10,609 bases of DNA from the NCBI GenBank assembly GCA_017694765.1, contig JADIML010000243.1, positions 1-10,609 on the forward strand, in the 5' to 3' direction. A program made the translations under genes and the position numbers. Numbering within the stretch: the stretch's first letter is position 1; each line of letters begins with the position of its first letter. This document shows, in pieces, positions 1 to 8,296 of the stretch. The DNA is from Candidatus Scybalomonas excrementavium (lineage in GTDB: Bacteria > Bacillota > Clostridia > Lachnospirales > Lachnospiraceae). The notes beneath the pieces were generated by a model that worked only from the letters and a program-made list of their open reading frames with translations, was not told the DNA's origin and did no database searches.

Positions 1-916
1 GTACGTTACCATCTACGGCTGGAACAGGCAATCCATAGGCAATAGAACCAATGGCGCCAGCTGTATATTCTCCAATGCCTGGAAGTTTTAATAACTCTTC
101 ATAATCGGCTGGCATGACTCCATCATATTCACTCATAATTACTTTCGCAGCCTTTTTTAAATTTCTAGCCCGATTATAATAACCAAGCCCTTCCCAAAGC
201 TTCATCAGTGTTTCATCTTCCACATTGGCAAGTGCTTCTATATTCGGTAAGGCTTCCATAAATCGATCATAATATGGTTTCACCGCTTCTACTCTTGTTT
301 GTTGTAACATGATTTCTGAAATCCATACACGATATGGAGTAGGCTCTTCTCTCCACGGAAGAATTCTTGCATGATGATAATACCAATTTAATAAAGCATC
401 ACAAATTTCTTTATCGAGTTTTGGAATAGGGCGATAGATATCCTTTTTTATCACACTCCACTCTACGATTAATTGTTCCAACGACTTAGCTGCATTTGCT
501 GGACTCGTAGATGGAAGTTTGATAGCTTCCATCTCTATTTCTTGTTGTTGGTATTTTTCATATAACTCAAATGCCTTATTGCCATTTACATAAATTTTTT
601 GAATCGAAGATTTTTCAAGAATCATGCTCAGATCAGAAGGTATGACATTTGTAATACTGCTATCACTAGAACCTACAATATCACATGATTCAATCACATC
701 ATAAACAGCAATACCATGATAGAGCAAAAATTGTTTTTTCTCTTCAACTGTCTTTGGTACTTCTGAGCCTGCAAGATTGGCTAGTACTTTCCAAAATCGA
801 TTTTGAGGATGATGATAGAAAAATCCTGCTTCCCTTGATTTTACAGACGGAAAACTTCCAAGAATTAAAATCCTCGAATTTTTATTATATACTGGCTGGA
901 TTGTATGTTGAACCAT
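1..916 (-). CDS. mutY: Fused DNA-deoxyinosine (UDG-superfamily) glycosylase and A/G-specific adenine glycosylase MutY; 3' end beyond the window
   Basis: A frame without stops runs from ATG 916 to the left edge, giving 305 visible codons. It is preceded by AAGGGAG five bases before the ATG. Residues 1-155 resemble hypoxanthine/deoxyinosine-DNA glycosylases of the uracil-DNA-glycosylase superfamily: GSFPS at 20-24, HHPQNRFW at 35-42 (N39 is the likely catalytic Asn of family 6), AVYDV at 70-74 and LPSTSPANA at 134-142. From about residue 165 MutY begins: LPWR, then SEIMLQQT with E201 as the adenine-excising acid, the helix-hairpin-helix LPGIGEYTAGAI at 278-289, and PAVDGNV with D302 as the catalytic Asp. 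The iron-sulfur cluster and the 8-oxoG-recognition domain would lie outside the window. Known MutY removes adenine opposite 8-oxoguanine; the front domain would remove deaminated bases such as hypoxanthine or uracil. I translated the junction base by base and found no stop or frameshift. Domain calls are secure; the exact substrate of the front domain is inferred. Confidence 0.92.
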   Translation of the reverse strand, partial: MVQHTIQPVYNKNSRILILGSFPSVKSREAGFFYHHPQNRFWKVLANLAGSEVPKTVEEKKQFLLYHGIAVYDVIESCDIVGSSDSSITNVIPSDLSMILEKSSIQKIYVNGNKAFELYEKYQQQEIEMEAIKLPSTSPANAAKSLEQLIVEWSVIKKDIYRPIPKLDKEICDALLNWYYHHARILPWREEPTPYRVWISEIMLQQTRVEAVKPYYDRFMEALPNIEALANVEDETLMKLWEGLGYYNRARNLKKAAKVIMSEYDGVMPADYEELLKLPGIGEYTAGAIGSIAYGLPVPAVDGNV

Positions 917-962
917 AGTTTCTCCCTTCTTATTCTCTTCTCTGCTTATCAAATATCATCAC

Positions 963-1037
963 TTACTTTACAAGTTTCTTCATTTGCTCTAACAGTAGCA
1001 ATCTCTCTTTATCCGAATTGATTATGATCTCTATCAT
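963..1037 (-). CDS. Possible 24-residue micro-ORF coupled to the GGDEF gene
   Basis: The ATG at 1037-1035 overlaps the TGA stop of the diguanylate cyclase in an ATGA arrangement, which often indicates translational coupling. The frame encodes 24 residues and ends at TAA 965-963. The product is charged and leucine-rich (it contains SDKERLLLLEQMKKLVK), looks like one amphipathic helix, and has no cysteine or proline. It lies in the -1 frame relative to the cyclase, so it could also be a former C-terminal extension of that protein. I do not recognise it, and an ORF this short can arise by chance. Confidence 0.3.
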   Translation of the reverse strand: MIEIIINSDKERLLLLEQMKKLVK

Positions 1038-1882
1038 TTTTGATAGTTACCTTTACGCATATATTTCCGATGATACATTTTTTTATCTAATGCTATCAAC
1101 ATCTCTTCTAATCCACCTTTTACTTCATCAATGCCAAATGTAAAGGATAAATATCGATATCTTCTGAATTTATCTTCAAATTCTTCTCTTACTTTATTTA
1201 ACTGTATATCTAATTTTTCTTTTGTCATTGTTTCCTCTACAATAAGTATAAATTCATCTCCTCCTAAACGAATAACTGCCATCGTATTATCTATATTGTC
1301 TAATATTTTTACGAAATCACACAATATAGAATCCCCTACCATATGTCCTTCATAGTCATTAATCATTTTAAAATTATCTAAATCAAATAATACTGCTAAT
1401 TTCCCTTCCAATTGTTCATAATTCATCTCTAGATAACGACGATTATAAGCTCCTGTCATACTATCTGTAATAGAGGAATATAAGTTTAATTGGTTTTCTT
1501 TAAATAAATCTGTAATCTCGTAAGCAAGCGTGTAAATATGTGGTCTTTCATCTATGAAAACAATGTACTTAAACACATCAAAATACTGTGAATTTTCTTT
1601 TTTACCATCTTCATTTTTAAATTCAATTACTTTTTTTAGACCTTGTCCCAATTCCATACTATTATATAAATCTAGACTTCCATCATGACATTGCATAAAG
1701 GTATCAGCCACATTTTTAGGAACTATTTTACATAACTCTACATTGGTTTTCCCCAAAGGATCAATATCTGTAAATTGCCTAATCCAATTCTTAAAGTTAT
1801 CATTTAAATAAATAATTTGATGTTTTTCATTTCGGATACTTAAAAATCCAGGAAAAGTATCACTTAATAATTTCTCATACAT
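1034..1882 (-). CDS. PAS-GGDEF diguanylate cyclase
   Basis: The 282-residue protein starts at ATG 1882 with AAGGA seven bases upstream. Residues 1-125 look like a cytoplasmic PAS sensor: FLSIRNEKHQIIYLNDNF early, and a closing ITDLFKENQL linker. The GGDEF domain starts at the DSMTGAYNRRYLE motif (140-152). It continues with the metal and nucleotide loop FDLDNFKMIND (166-176), GH..GD (179-184), the intact signature RLGGDEF (205-211) and the terminal ALDKKMYHRKYMRKGN (264-279). With GGDEF intact it should make cyclic di-GMP from two GTP. The RxxD product-inhibition site expected five residues before GGDEF is absent; that position reads DNTM (198-201). There is no membrane segment, so the ligand is probably cytosolic. 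It follows the sulfatase gene by 59 bp on the same strand; a separate weak promoter in that gap is possible but not convincing. Confidence 0.9.
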   Translation of the reverse strand: MYEKLLSDTFPGFLSIRNEKHQIIYLNDNFKNWIRQFTDIDPLGKTNVELCKIVPKNVADTFMQCHDGSLDLYNSMELGQGLKKVIEFKNEDGKKENSQYFDVFKYIVFIDERPHIYTLAYEITDLFKENQLNLYSSITDSMTGAYNRRYLEMNYEQLEGKLAVLFDLDNFKMINDYEGHMVGDSILCDFVKILDNIDNTMAVIRLGGDEFILIVEETMTKEKLDIQLNKVREEFEDKFRRYRYLSFTFGIDEVKGGLEEMLIALDKKMYHRKYMRKGNYQK

Positions 1883-1941
1883 ATAAAAATCCTTCTTCTA
1901 CTATTTTTCTTATTCTTTCGTTTCAAATCTAAAATTTACTC

Positions 1942-3873
1942 TCAATTTCCATCAATGGAAACATAATTTTGTCCTGCATATTCGGACATTAAATTATAAT
2001 CTAGTGTTGTTTTTGAGAGCTGAACAAGACGCCTTGCCCGTTCCGATTGTTCTTTTAATTCTTTCGTCAAAGGAACTTCTTCTCCCGTATCAGTATTCCA
2101 TGCTCTCCCACTTTCAAAAGAGCCATCTCGTCCAATTTGATACATAATATGATTCCATACAAAAGAACCTTCTAATAAATAGGTGACAGATGCTACAAAA
2201 CTGTCCTTATCGTCTGTTACATTCACAATATCCTTTCCAAAAATATAAGGCTGTGGAATTGTAAGGTTCATAATATTTGCAATCGTTGGAAGAAAATCAA
2301 CCTCTCCCCCAACTGTATCAATTGTTTCACACACTCCACTATTTGGAATATGAATAATCAATGGAATATTTAACATTTCATCATAATCATATTCTCTACC
2401 AGTGTATTTTGGAACATTTTCTTGAATGGATTGATAAAAATCGTCATCGGATAATAACATTCCATGGTGATCTCCGTACATAGCAATTACCGTATTCTCA
2501 TACACCCCTTCCTCTTTTAATCGTTGAATCAGCTCTCCAATTGCTTCATCGGCATAATGAACAGACTGTAAATAGTGTCCAAATAAGTTTTCATCCTCTG
2601 GCTCTAATTCTAATGTTACAAGACTGTCATCTAAATCATATGGTATATGATTTGTTACCGTCACCATAAAGCTAAAAGTCGGTTTTGTCTGAACTTTTAA
2701 AATATCAACTGCCTGTCGAAAAAGTTCTTTATCTGTAATTCCAAACCCTGAAATTTCGGTTGCATCTAGATATTCCTGACTATAAAAATAATCAAACCCT
2801 TCTTGAGGATACATTTGCCCCCGATTCCAAAACGTTCTAACATTCCCATGAAATGCCAATGTCCGATATCCTTTCGATCGAAGTAACCATGGCAAACCAT
2901 TGTAATTATTTTCTACATAAAGGCGATAAGATTCTCTCTCTGTCACCGGGTAAAAACTATTTAATGTAGAGAATTCTGCATCTGCTGTATTCCCTTTACC
3001 AAGTGTCTGATAGTAATTGCTAAAATACAACGTATCTTCTTTTAATAGCTTATTAATATTGGGGGTCAATTCTTGACCGTTATAAAATCGTCCAATTGGG
3101 AAATTTTGAAAACTTTCCATTTGGATTACAATTAGATTTTTTCCTTCCCCAATTCCTTTATATTTATTTCCTTCTGTCTTTGGAACGAGGGCTTGTAACT
3201 CTTCTTGAATCTCTTCTTTATCGATAGAAGAACGCTTCATTTCCTCTACAACAAAGTTTACAATGTCATGAGTGTGATAGGAAACAAATTCTAAGTTTGT
3301 AATCTTTGCAATCGAAACATCTTGAAATGGATTCCAAGTTAATAGGACTAACCCGATAAAGAATCCGATAAAACAATAATTTGGAATCCACGAAAAAATC
3401 TTTTTTCCTATCTGATTCTGTTTTATTATCTTTCTTTTACTTTCTTCTTTGTAACGCTTTTGGCTTTGTATAAAACAAGAGATGACCAATGGAATATCCC
3501 ACAAGAAAATTAAAATTCCTACAACCGATATAATTCCATTTAAATCAATTGCTTCTGATGTTTCAAGTAAATTCCCAATTTGAAAAATTTGGTTTACCGA
3601 TGTATACTGCACAAAATATCCATAATACATCACATCTGCCATCATTAGTATTGATATGAGTCCATATCCGATACTAAACAAGGATGCAAAAAGTTTTTGA
3701 TGTCTTCTTCTTTTCATTTGCTCAAATGTCAACACAAAAAATGCAAATGTGAGCAATCCTACAATATAGTCAATTCCATTAAATCCTACCAAATAATAAA
3801 ACAATAAAATTTTTAATAAAAAGCATCCATAAGCAATGAGCCATTTCTTTTTTATTGGCAATTTTATTTTCAC
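1942..3873 (-). CDS. LtaS-type membrane sulfatase / phosphoglycerol transferase (LTA synthase family)
   Basis: The 643-residue protein has about five N-terminal membrane helices (roughly 12-30, 33-51, 60-80, 112-134 and 164-181), followed by an extracellular alkaline-phosphatase-fold sulfatase domain from about 243. The catalytic set of LtaS enzymes is visible: metal ligand E253 in QMESFQ, nucleophile T296 in GNTADAEF, FHGN..TFWNR at 341-351, VTNHIPYD with H409, and YGDHHG with D468 and H469. Family members transfer glycerol phosphate from phosphatidylglycerol onto lipoteichoic acid or related glycolipids at the outer membrane face. The start is GTG (3873-3871) behind a strong GGAGGG at 3886-3891. 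The gene lies 32 bp after the permease, so co-transcription is likely. The exact acceptor cannot be told from sequence; a glycolipid-priming enzyme or another phosphoglycerol transferase of the same family is possible. Confidence 0.92.
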   Translation of the reverse strand: MKIKLPIKKKWLIAYGCFLLKILLFYYLVGFNGIDYIVGLLTFAFFVLTFEQMKRRRHQKLFASLFSIGYGLISILMMADVMYYGYFVQYTSVNQIFQIGNLLETSEAIDLNGIISVVGILIFLWDIPLVISCFIQSQKRYKEESKRKIIKQNQIGKKIFSWIPNYCFIGFFIGLVLLTWNPFQDVSIAKITNLEFVSYHTHDIVNFVVEEMKRSSIDKEEIQEELQALVPKTEGNKYKGIGEGKNLIVIQMESFQNFPIGRFYNGQELTPNINKLLKEDTLYFSNYYQTLGKGNTADAEFSTLNSFYPVTERESYRLYVENNYNGLPWLLRSKGYRTLAFHGNVRTFWNRGQMYPQEGFDYFYSQEYLDATEISGFGITDKELFRQAVDILKVQTKPTFSFMVTVTNHIPYDLDDSLVTLELEPEDENLFGHYLQSVHYADEAIGELIQRLKEEGVYENTVIAMYGDHHGMLLSDDDFYQSIQENVPKYTGREYDYDEMLNIPLIIHIPNSGVCETIDTVGGEVDFLPTIANIMNLTIPQPYIFGKDIVNVTDDKDSFVASVTYLLEGSFVWNHIMYQIGRDGSFESGRAWNTDTGEEVPLTKELKEQSERARRLVQLSKTTLDYNLMSEYAGQNYVSIDGN

Positions 3874-3885
3874 TCTATTTTGATA

Positions 3886-3891
3886 CCCTCC
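3886..3891 (-). promoter_or_regulatory. Ribosome binding site for the GTG-started sulfatase gene
   Basis: GGAGGG reads on the minus strand 12 bases before GTG 3873. It is the only strong Shine-Dalgarno near the sulfatase, so it supports the GTG start and argues against a later start inside the first membrane helix. Confidence 0.6.
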
Positions 3892-3905
3892 ATTCTTACA
3901 GCTTG

Positions 3906-6900
3906 TTACTCTACACTTTTTAGAGATTCTACCATATCAATTTTTTTCAATTTAAAATATAACACAAAATTGACAAACATAGCAAATACAATCGTTAATA
4001 ATCCAGCATATAAATAACTAACAGCTCGAACTTCTCTTCCCATCATCATCATATCAAGTTCTGCTGTTACGATAACATAACGATGTAAGAAAAATCCTAA
4101 TACACCCCCAAGTAAAATACCAATCACGGTTAAAATAATATTTTCTCGGTATACATATTCTGCTGTTTCTAAATTATAAAATCCTAATACTTTAATAGTC
4201 GCTAACTCTCTCTTACGCTCGCTAATATTAATATTATTTAAGTTATATAAAACAACAAAAGCTAACGCCCCTGCTGATACAATAAGCACAATAATAACGA
4301 TTTCCATGCCTTCTATCATACGACTTGTCGAACCTTTTATTTCATATAAATTCGTCACACTAGAAACTCCAGATTTTTTCAATAATTGCTTGGCTACTTG
4401 TTGTACTTGCTCATTATTCTCCCCATTTGTTTGGATAAAAATTTGATTCCAATCTGGTGTTTTTTCATACAAAGATTTGTACAATTCTTTTGACATATAG
4501 ACATAATGATACAAGTAGTTTTCTGTAAATCCCTCTACAACTGCTGTTTTTTCTTCCCCATCTGCTTCCAATGTAATCGTATCTCCTAGTTGAAGATTGA
4601 ACAACTTTTGTAACTTCTCGGATACGATAACTCCATTTGATGAAATTTGATACACTTCTTTTGTCATACGATTTTGTAATGCAATATAAGAATGTAATTG
4701 TTCTGCTTTCTCTGGTACTACCAAATAACTATCATAAGTTTTATCTTCCCCATCCTTTCCTAATGTAACCGTTCTTTGATACGTATTTAAAGAATCTTTT
4801 ATATTTGTTTGTCCTTTTAACACGTTACTTGGATTTTTTCCTTCTTTCATCGATACTGCCAAATCATAATTCATAATCTGTCCATATTGCTTTTTTGCAA
4901 TGGCTTGAATGGAATCTTGTATCCCAAATCCTACAATAATCAGTGCCATACAGCCACCAATTCCAAACACAGTCATAAAAAATCGTTTCTTATAACGGAA
5001 TAAATTACGTATCGTCACTTTTCCTGTAAATCCAAGATGATTCCAAATAAATGGAATTTTCTCTAATAAAACTCGCTTTCCAACCTTTGGTGCAACTGGT
5101 CTCATAAGTCCTGCTGGAACTTCTTGTAATTCTTTTACACAGGCAAATAATGTTGCTGCTAAAATCGTAACAATGGCTACAAAAGATGCAGTTAGTGAAT
5201 AATAACTATGAATAGGGTACACGACTTCTGTCATCGTCTGATACATCATTCGATAGGTTGTAATAATGATATACGGAAACACCGTCTGCCCAATTACCAC
5301 GCCTAACAAACTTCCTAACACAGTTGCTAAAAGTGCATATAAAATATATCGCATGGCAATGCTAACTTTTCCATATCCAAGTGCTTTTAAAGTTCCTATT
5401 TGTGTTCTGTCATTTTCTACCATCCTTGTCATCGTTGTTAAACTAACTAATGCTGCTACTAAAAAGAAAATAACAGGAAATACTCGTCCAATAGCTTTAA
5501 TACGATCAGCATCATTTTCATAAGAAACTGCACTTACAATCGTATCTCGATCTAAGACATAATATTCAGGCTCTTCTAAGTTGGCTAATTCCTCTTTGGC
5601 ATCGGCTAACTGTTGTTTGCCTTCCTCTAGTTCTTCTTCGGAATCTTTTATCTTTTTCTCTGCTTTTTTTACTTCTTTTTCCCCTTTTGCAATTTCTTTT
5701 TTCCCATCTTGTAACTTAGACTTTCCTTCTTCTAAGTCCACTTCTTTGTTAGAAATTGTTTCTTTGGCTTCCAATAACTCTTGCTCTTTCTTCACAAGAG
5801 TGTCTTTGGCTTCCTCAATCTTTGTTTTTCCACGATTCCATTCTGCTTCTTTTTGTGCAAGTTGCTGTTTTCCTACTGTTAATGTTTGTTCTTCTTCCTT
5901 AATTTTGGCTTCACTTTGCTTTAAAATAGCTTCTTGTTTTGTAATCTCTTCTTTCGCTTCTACAAGCTGTTGCTTTGCTGTTACTAACTGGGTATCCACT
6001 GTTTTTTGTTGCTGTTTATAGGCAGTTAATCCAGCTTCATATTGTTTTTTTGCTGCTGTCAACTGGGCTTTTGCCTCTTTTAACTGAGACATGATTTGTT
6101 CTTCTTGCTTTGCAACTTCTGTCTCTTTTGCTTGAATGGCTGCTTGTTGTTTTTGATAGTTTTCTTTTAATGCAATTAACTGTTCACTGCTACTATCTGT
6201 TTCCTCTAATTTTTCAATCTGTTCTTTTAACGCAGCTAACTGGGCTTTCGCCGCCACGATCTGTTCCTTTGCCTGTTCAATTCTAAGAAGAGCTTCTTCC
6301 TCTTTCTTCGTATAAGCTGCTTCTTTCTCTTTTAACACTACATTGGTCTGATCGAGTTGCTCTTTTGCTGTTTTTAGCTTAGATTCCACTTTCTCTTTAT
6401 TCTCTTGATACGCTTTCTTGGCTGTTTGTAATTCCTGTTTTGCTCTCTGGATCTGTTCCTTTCCAGACTGGATTTGTTCCTTAGCCTTTGCAATTTCTAT
6501 CTCTCCATTTTGCACCTGCTGCTTCCCATCTTCTAACTGTTGCTTTCCAAAATCCAATGTCTCTTCAGAACGTTCTATCTCTTCTTTTGCCTCATCTATT
6601 TGATTTTCTCCACTTAATACTTGTTGTTTTGCCTCTTCTAATGCAGAAGCCCCAAGTGAAATCTCTTCCTCTCCATCTATAAGATCTTGTCTTGCTTCTT
6701 TTAACTTCTGCTTTGCTTTCTTGACTTCTCTTTTTCCATCTTGTAATTGCTTTTCACCATCTCGTACTTTCTTCTCAGCCTTTGCAATCTCTTCTTTGGC
6801 TGTTAAAATCGTATCATCATATCGAAGTTTCTCTCTTCCCTTCATAAATGATTCTACTTGCTCTATGACTGGTTCCACAATGCCATCATACTCTTTCGAA

Positions 6901-7574
6901 TATGCTGTTACTTCTTTCGCACCATCTATCGTTACATAGGCTTCTGTATAAACTTCCATCGTAAAGTTTTCTTCTGTTACAGCTATGTACCCATTTAATT
7001 TTCCATCTCCAAGTGTGGTACTCCCTCGTTCTACATCCATATAAATAGGGCTACTCACAACACCGACGATTTTATATTCGGTATTTTTAAAAATATCATG
7101 AATATCATCTTCATCTCCTGACGAAATCGTAATCGTCTTTCCTATCTGAAACTCTTCATTGGAAAGCAAGAGGGAATCAATGGCACACTCCCCTTCTTTG
7201 TTTGGCATTCGTCCTTCCAATACCGTCATTTTATTCACTTGCTCTGGTTTCGAATAAAGTTTTAACGCATATTGGTTTTGTTCCACTTTTCCCATGACAT
7301 CATAGGAATAAATGGGCTCCACCTCTTTCACCCCTTCTATACTAGAAATTCCATCTAAATCCTCTTTCGTCAGTCCCCATGTACCAACAACACGAAAGTC
7401 CATCATATTTCCTTTATCATAGTATTGATCCGCTGATAATTTCATATCTGGACTGGTTGCTCGAATTCCTGAGAAAAAAGCGACTCCCAATGCAACAATT
7501 AAAAGAATTGAAAGAAATCGGTTCATACTTTTTTTAATCTCTCGAAAGAAATCTTTTCTCATCGCCTGCTTCAT
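3906..7574 (-). CDS. FtsX/MacB-type ABC transporter permease with giant coiled-coil insertion
   Basis: Counted from ATG 7574 the protein has 1222 residues. One membrane helix (about 18-38) leads into an outward-facing MacB-like region. Then comes a charged coiled coil (about 256-669), a first FtsX block of three helices (about 696-720, 740-774, 792-815), and a second half with a helix at about 864-884, another outer domain, and a final FtsX block (about 1091-1112, 1144-1164, 1187-1208). Both FtsX blocks carry the typical cytoplasmic loops (RTQIGTLKALGYGK and KRELATIKVLGFYN) that contact the ATPase. One chain therefore holds both permease halves. An upstream ATG at 7598 overlaps the ATPase stop but has a weak ribosome site; ATG 7574 has AAAGGGAAG at the right distance, so I chose it. 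The substrate is unknown. The family includes antimicrobial-peptide exporters and mechanotransmitters such as FtsX and MacB, and the next gene suggests an envelope role. Confidence 0.92.
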   Translation of the reverse strand: MKQAMRKDFFREIKKSMNRFLSILLIVALGVAFFSGIRATSPDMKLSADQYYDKGNMMDFRVVGTWGLTKEDLDGISSIEGVKEVEPIYSYDVMGKVEQNQYALKLYSKPEQVNKMTVLEGRMPNKEGECAIDSLLLSNEEFQIGKTITISSGDEDDIHDIFKNTEYKIVGVVSSPIYMDVERGSTTLGDGKLNGYIAVTEENFTMEVYTEAYVTIDGAKEVTAYSKEYDGIVEPVIEQVESFMKGREKLRYDDTILTAKEEIAKAEKKVRDGEKQLQDGKREVKKAKQKLKEARQDLIDGEEEISLGASALEEAKQQVLSGENQIDEAKEEIERSEETLDFGKQQLEDGKQQVQNGEIEIAKAKEQIQSGKEQIQRAKQELQTAKKAYQENKEKVESKLKTAKEQLDQTNVVLKEKEAAYTKKEEEALLRIEQAKEQIVAAKAQLAALKEQIEKLEETDSSSEQLIALKENYQKQQAAIQAKETEVAKQEEQIMSQLKEAKAQLTAAKKQYEAGLTAYKQQQKTVDTQLVTAKQQLVEAKEEITKQEAILKQSEAKIKEEEQTLTVGKQQLAQKEAEWNRGKTKIEEAKDTLVKKEQELLEAKETISNKEVDLEEGKSKLQDGKKEIAKGEKEVKKAEKKIKDSEEELEEGKQQLADAKEELANLEEPEYYVLDRDTIVSAVSYENDADRIKAIGRVFPVIFFLVAALVSLTTMTRMVENDRTQIGTLKALGYGKVSIAMRYILYALLATVLGSLLGVVIGQTVFPYIIITTYRMMYQTMTEVVYPIHSYYSLTASFVAIVTILAATLFACVKELQEVPAGLMRPVAPKVGKRVLLEKIPFIWNHLGFTGKVTIRNLFRYKKRFFMTVFGIGGCMALIIVGFGIQDSIQAIAKKQYGQIMNYDLAVSMKEGKNPSNVLKGQTNIKDSLNTYQRTVTLGKDGEDKTYDSYLVVPEKAEQLHSYIALQNRMTKEVYQISSNGVIVSEKLQKLFNLQLGDTITLEADGEEKTAVVEGFTENYLYHYVYMSKELYKSLYEKTPDWNQIFIQTNGENNEQVQQVAKQLLKKSGVSSVTNLYEIKGSTSRMIEGMEIVIIVLIVSAGALAFVVLYNLNNINISERKRELATIKVLGFYNLETAEYVYRENIILTVIGILLGGVLGFFLHRYVIVTAELDMMMMGREVRAVSYLYAGLLTIVFAMFVNFVLYFKLKKIDMVESLKSVE
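5568..6809 (-). repeat. Heptad-repeat coiled coil inside the permease, with Gly/Ala/Ser at a fixed position
   Basis: Nineteen unbroken heptads (DNA 6411-6809) each have a hydrophobic residue at position 1 and Gly, Ala or Ser at position 4, for example LQDGKRE, VKKAKQK and LEDGKQQ. A second run of about fifteen heptads (DNA 5568-5882) follows a central stretch with a looser register; most of its units keep the small residue, some have Lys. The turn is probably near ETDSSSEQ in the middle. This pattern suits a long antiparallel helical hairpin rising from the membrane on the outer face. Confidence 0.8.
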
Positions 7575-7582
7575 CTTATATG

Positions 7583-7591
7583 CTTCCCTTT
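7583..7591 (-). promoter_or_regulatory. Ribosome binding site that decides the permease start
   Basis: AAAGGGAAG on the minus strand ends eight bases before ATG 7574 (core GGGA ten bases before). No comparable site precedes the ATG at 7598. The site overlaps the end of the ATPase gene at its upstream edge, consistent with coupled translation of the two subunits. Confidence 0.55.
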
Positions 7592-8296
7592 CTACCATTC
7601 AATCTGTTCTACTGGCATTGGTTGCTCATTCATCTCCATATGATCAACCTTTCCATTTTTGATATAAATAACACGATCTGCCATTGGTGCAATAGCTGAA
7701 TTATGAGTAATGACAATAACTGTCATGCCTTCCCTTCTACAAGTATCTTGTAACAGCTTTAAAATTGCCTTTCCTGTTTTATAATCAAGGGCCCCTGTTG
7801 GCTCATCACAAAGCAATAATTTTGGATTTTTGGCAAGGGCTCTTGCAATGGCAACACGTTGTTGTTCTCCCCCTGATAACTGAGCTGGAAAGTTGTTCAT
7901 TCTCTCTTTTAATCCAACTTGTTCTAACACTTTAACTGGCTCTAAAGGATTTTTACTAATCTGAGTTGCTAATTCTACATTTTCCTTAGCTGTCAAGTTT
8001 TGTACTAAATTATAAAACTGGAATACAAAACCGATTTCACTTCTTCGATACGCCGTTAATTGTTTTGTTCCATAATGGCTAATATCAATACCTCCCACAA
8101 CGACTTTTCCTGAAGTGGCACTATCCATACCTCCTAAAATATTTAAAACGGTCGTCTTTCCAGCACCACTTGGTCCTACAATAATGACAAACTCTCCTTG
8201 TTCTATCTGAAAATTCACACCGTCTACTGCATGAATCTCTACCTCTCCCATCTGATAAGTTTTCTTCACATCTTTTAGCTCTACAAATACTGCCAT
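7592..8296 (-). CDS. MacB/LolD-family ABC transporter ATPase
   Basis: The 234-residue cytoplasmic protein carries every ATPase motif: Walker A GPSGAGKTT (41-49), Q-loop Q93 in VFQFYNL, signature LSGGEQQR (140-147), Walker B LLLCDEP (160-166), D-loop GALD (168-171) and H-loop H198 in VITHN. Length and the sequence DEPTGALD are typical of the LolD/MacB/FtsE-like group, which pairs with FtsX-type permeases. The stop lies 17 bp before the preferred permease ATG (7574), or overlaps the alternative ATG at 7598, so the two genes form one transcriptional and probably translational unit. The start ATG 8296 is the first in-frame start after a stop codon; AAAGGAG sits 13 bases upstream, a rather long spacing. 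Transcription probably starts at the promoter at 8397-8425 and is likely controlled by the divergent TetR protein. Confidence 0.95.
   Translation of the reverse strand: MAVFVELKDVKKTYQMGEVEIHAVDGVNFQIEQGEFVIIVGPSGAGKTTVLNILGGMDSATSGKVVVGGIDISHYGTKQLTAYRRSEIGFVFQFYNLVQNLTAKENVELATQISKNPLEPVKVLEQVGLKERMNNFPAQLSGGEQQRVAIARALAKNPKLLLCDEPTGALDYKTGKAILKLLQDTCRREGMTVIVITHNSAIAPMADRVIYIKNGKVDHMEMNEQPMPVEQIEW

Noticed and set aside
685..918. Plus-strand 77-residue frame opposite the glycosylase domain
   Set aside because: It is antisense to a clear glycosylase domain and has no family features or ribosome site.
1131..1355. Plus-strand 74-residue frame opposite the GGDEF domain
   Set aside because: It lies antisense to conserved GGDEF motifs and resembles no protein.
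3870..3893. Seven-codon leader peptide (MEGIKIE) whose stop overlaps the sulfatase GTG
   Set aside because: Its ATG is part of the sulfatase Shine-Dalgarno region and it has no ribosome site of its own; the overlap is probably accidental.
5581..6939. Several plus-strand open frames rich in Ser, Phe and Cys opposite the permease coiled coil
   Set aside because: They are antisense shadows of Lys/Glu/Gln-rich heptads, lack ribosome sites and have no recognisable protein character.
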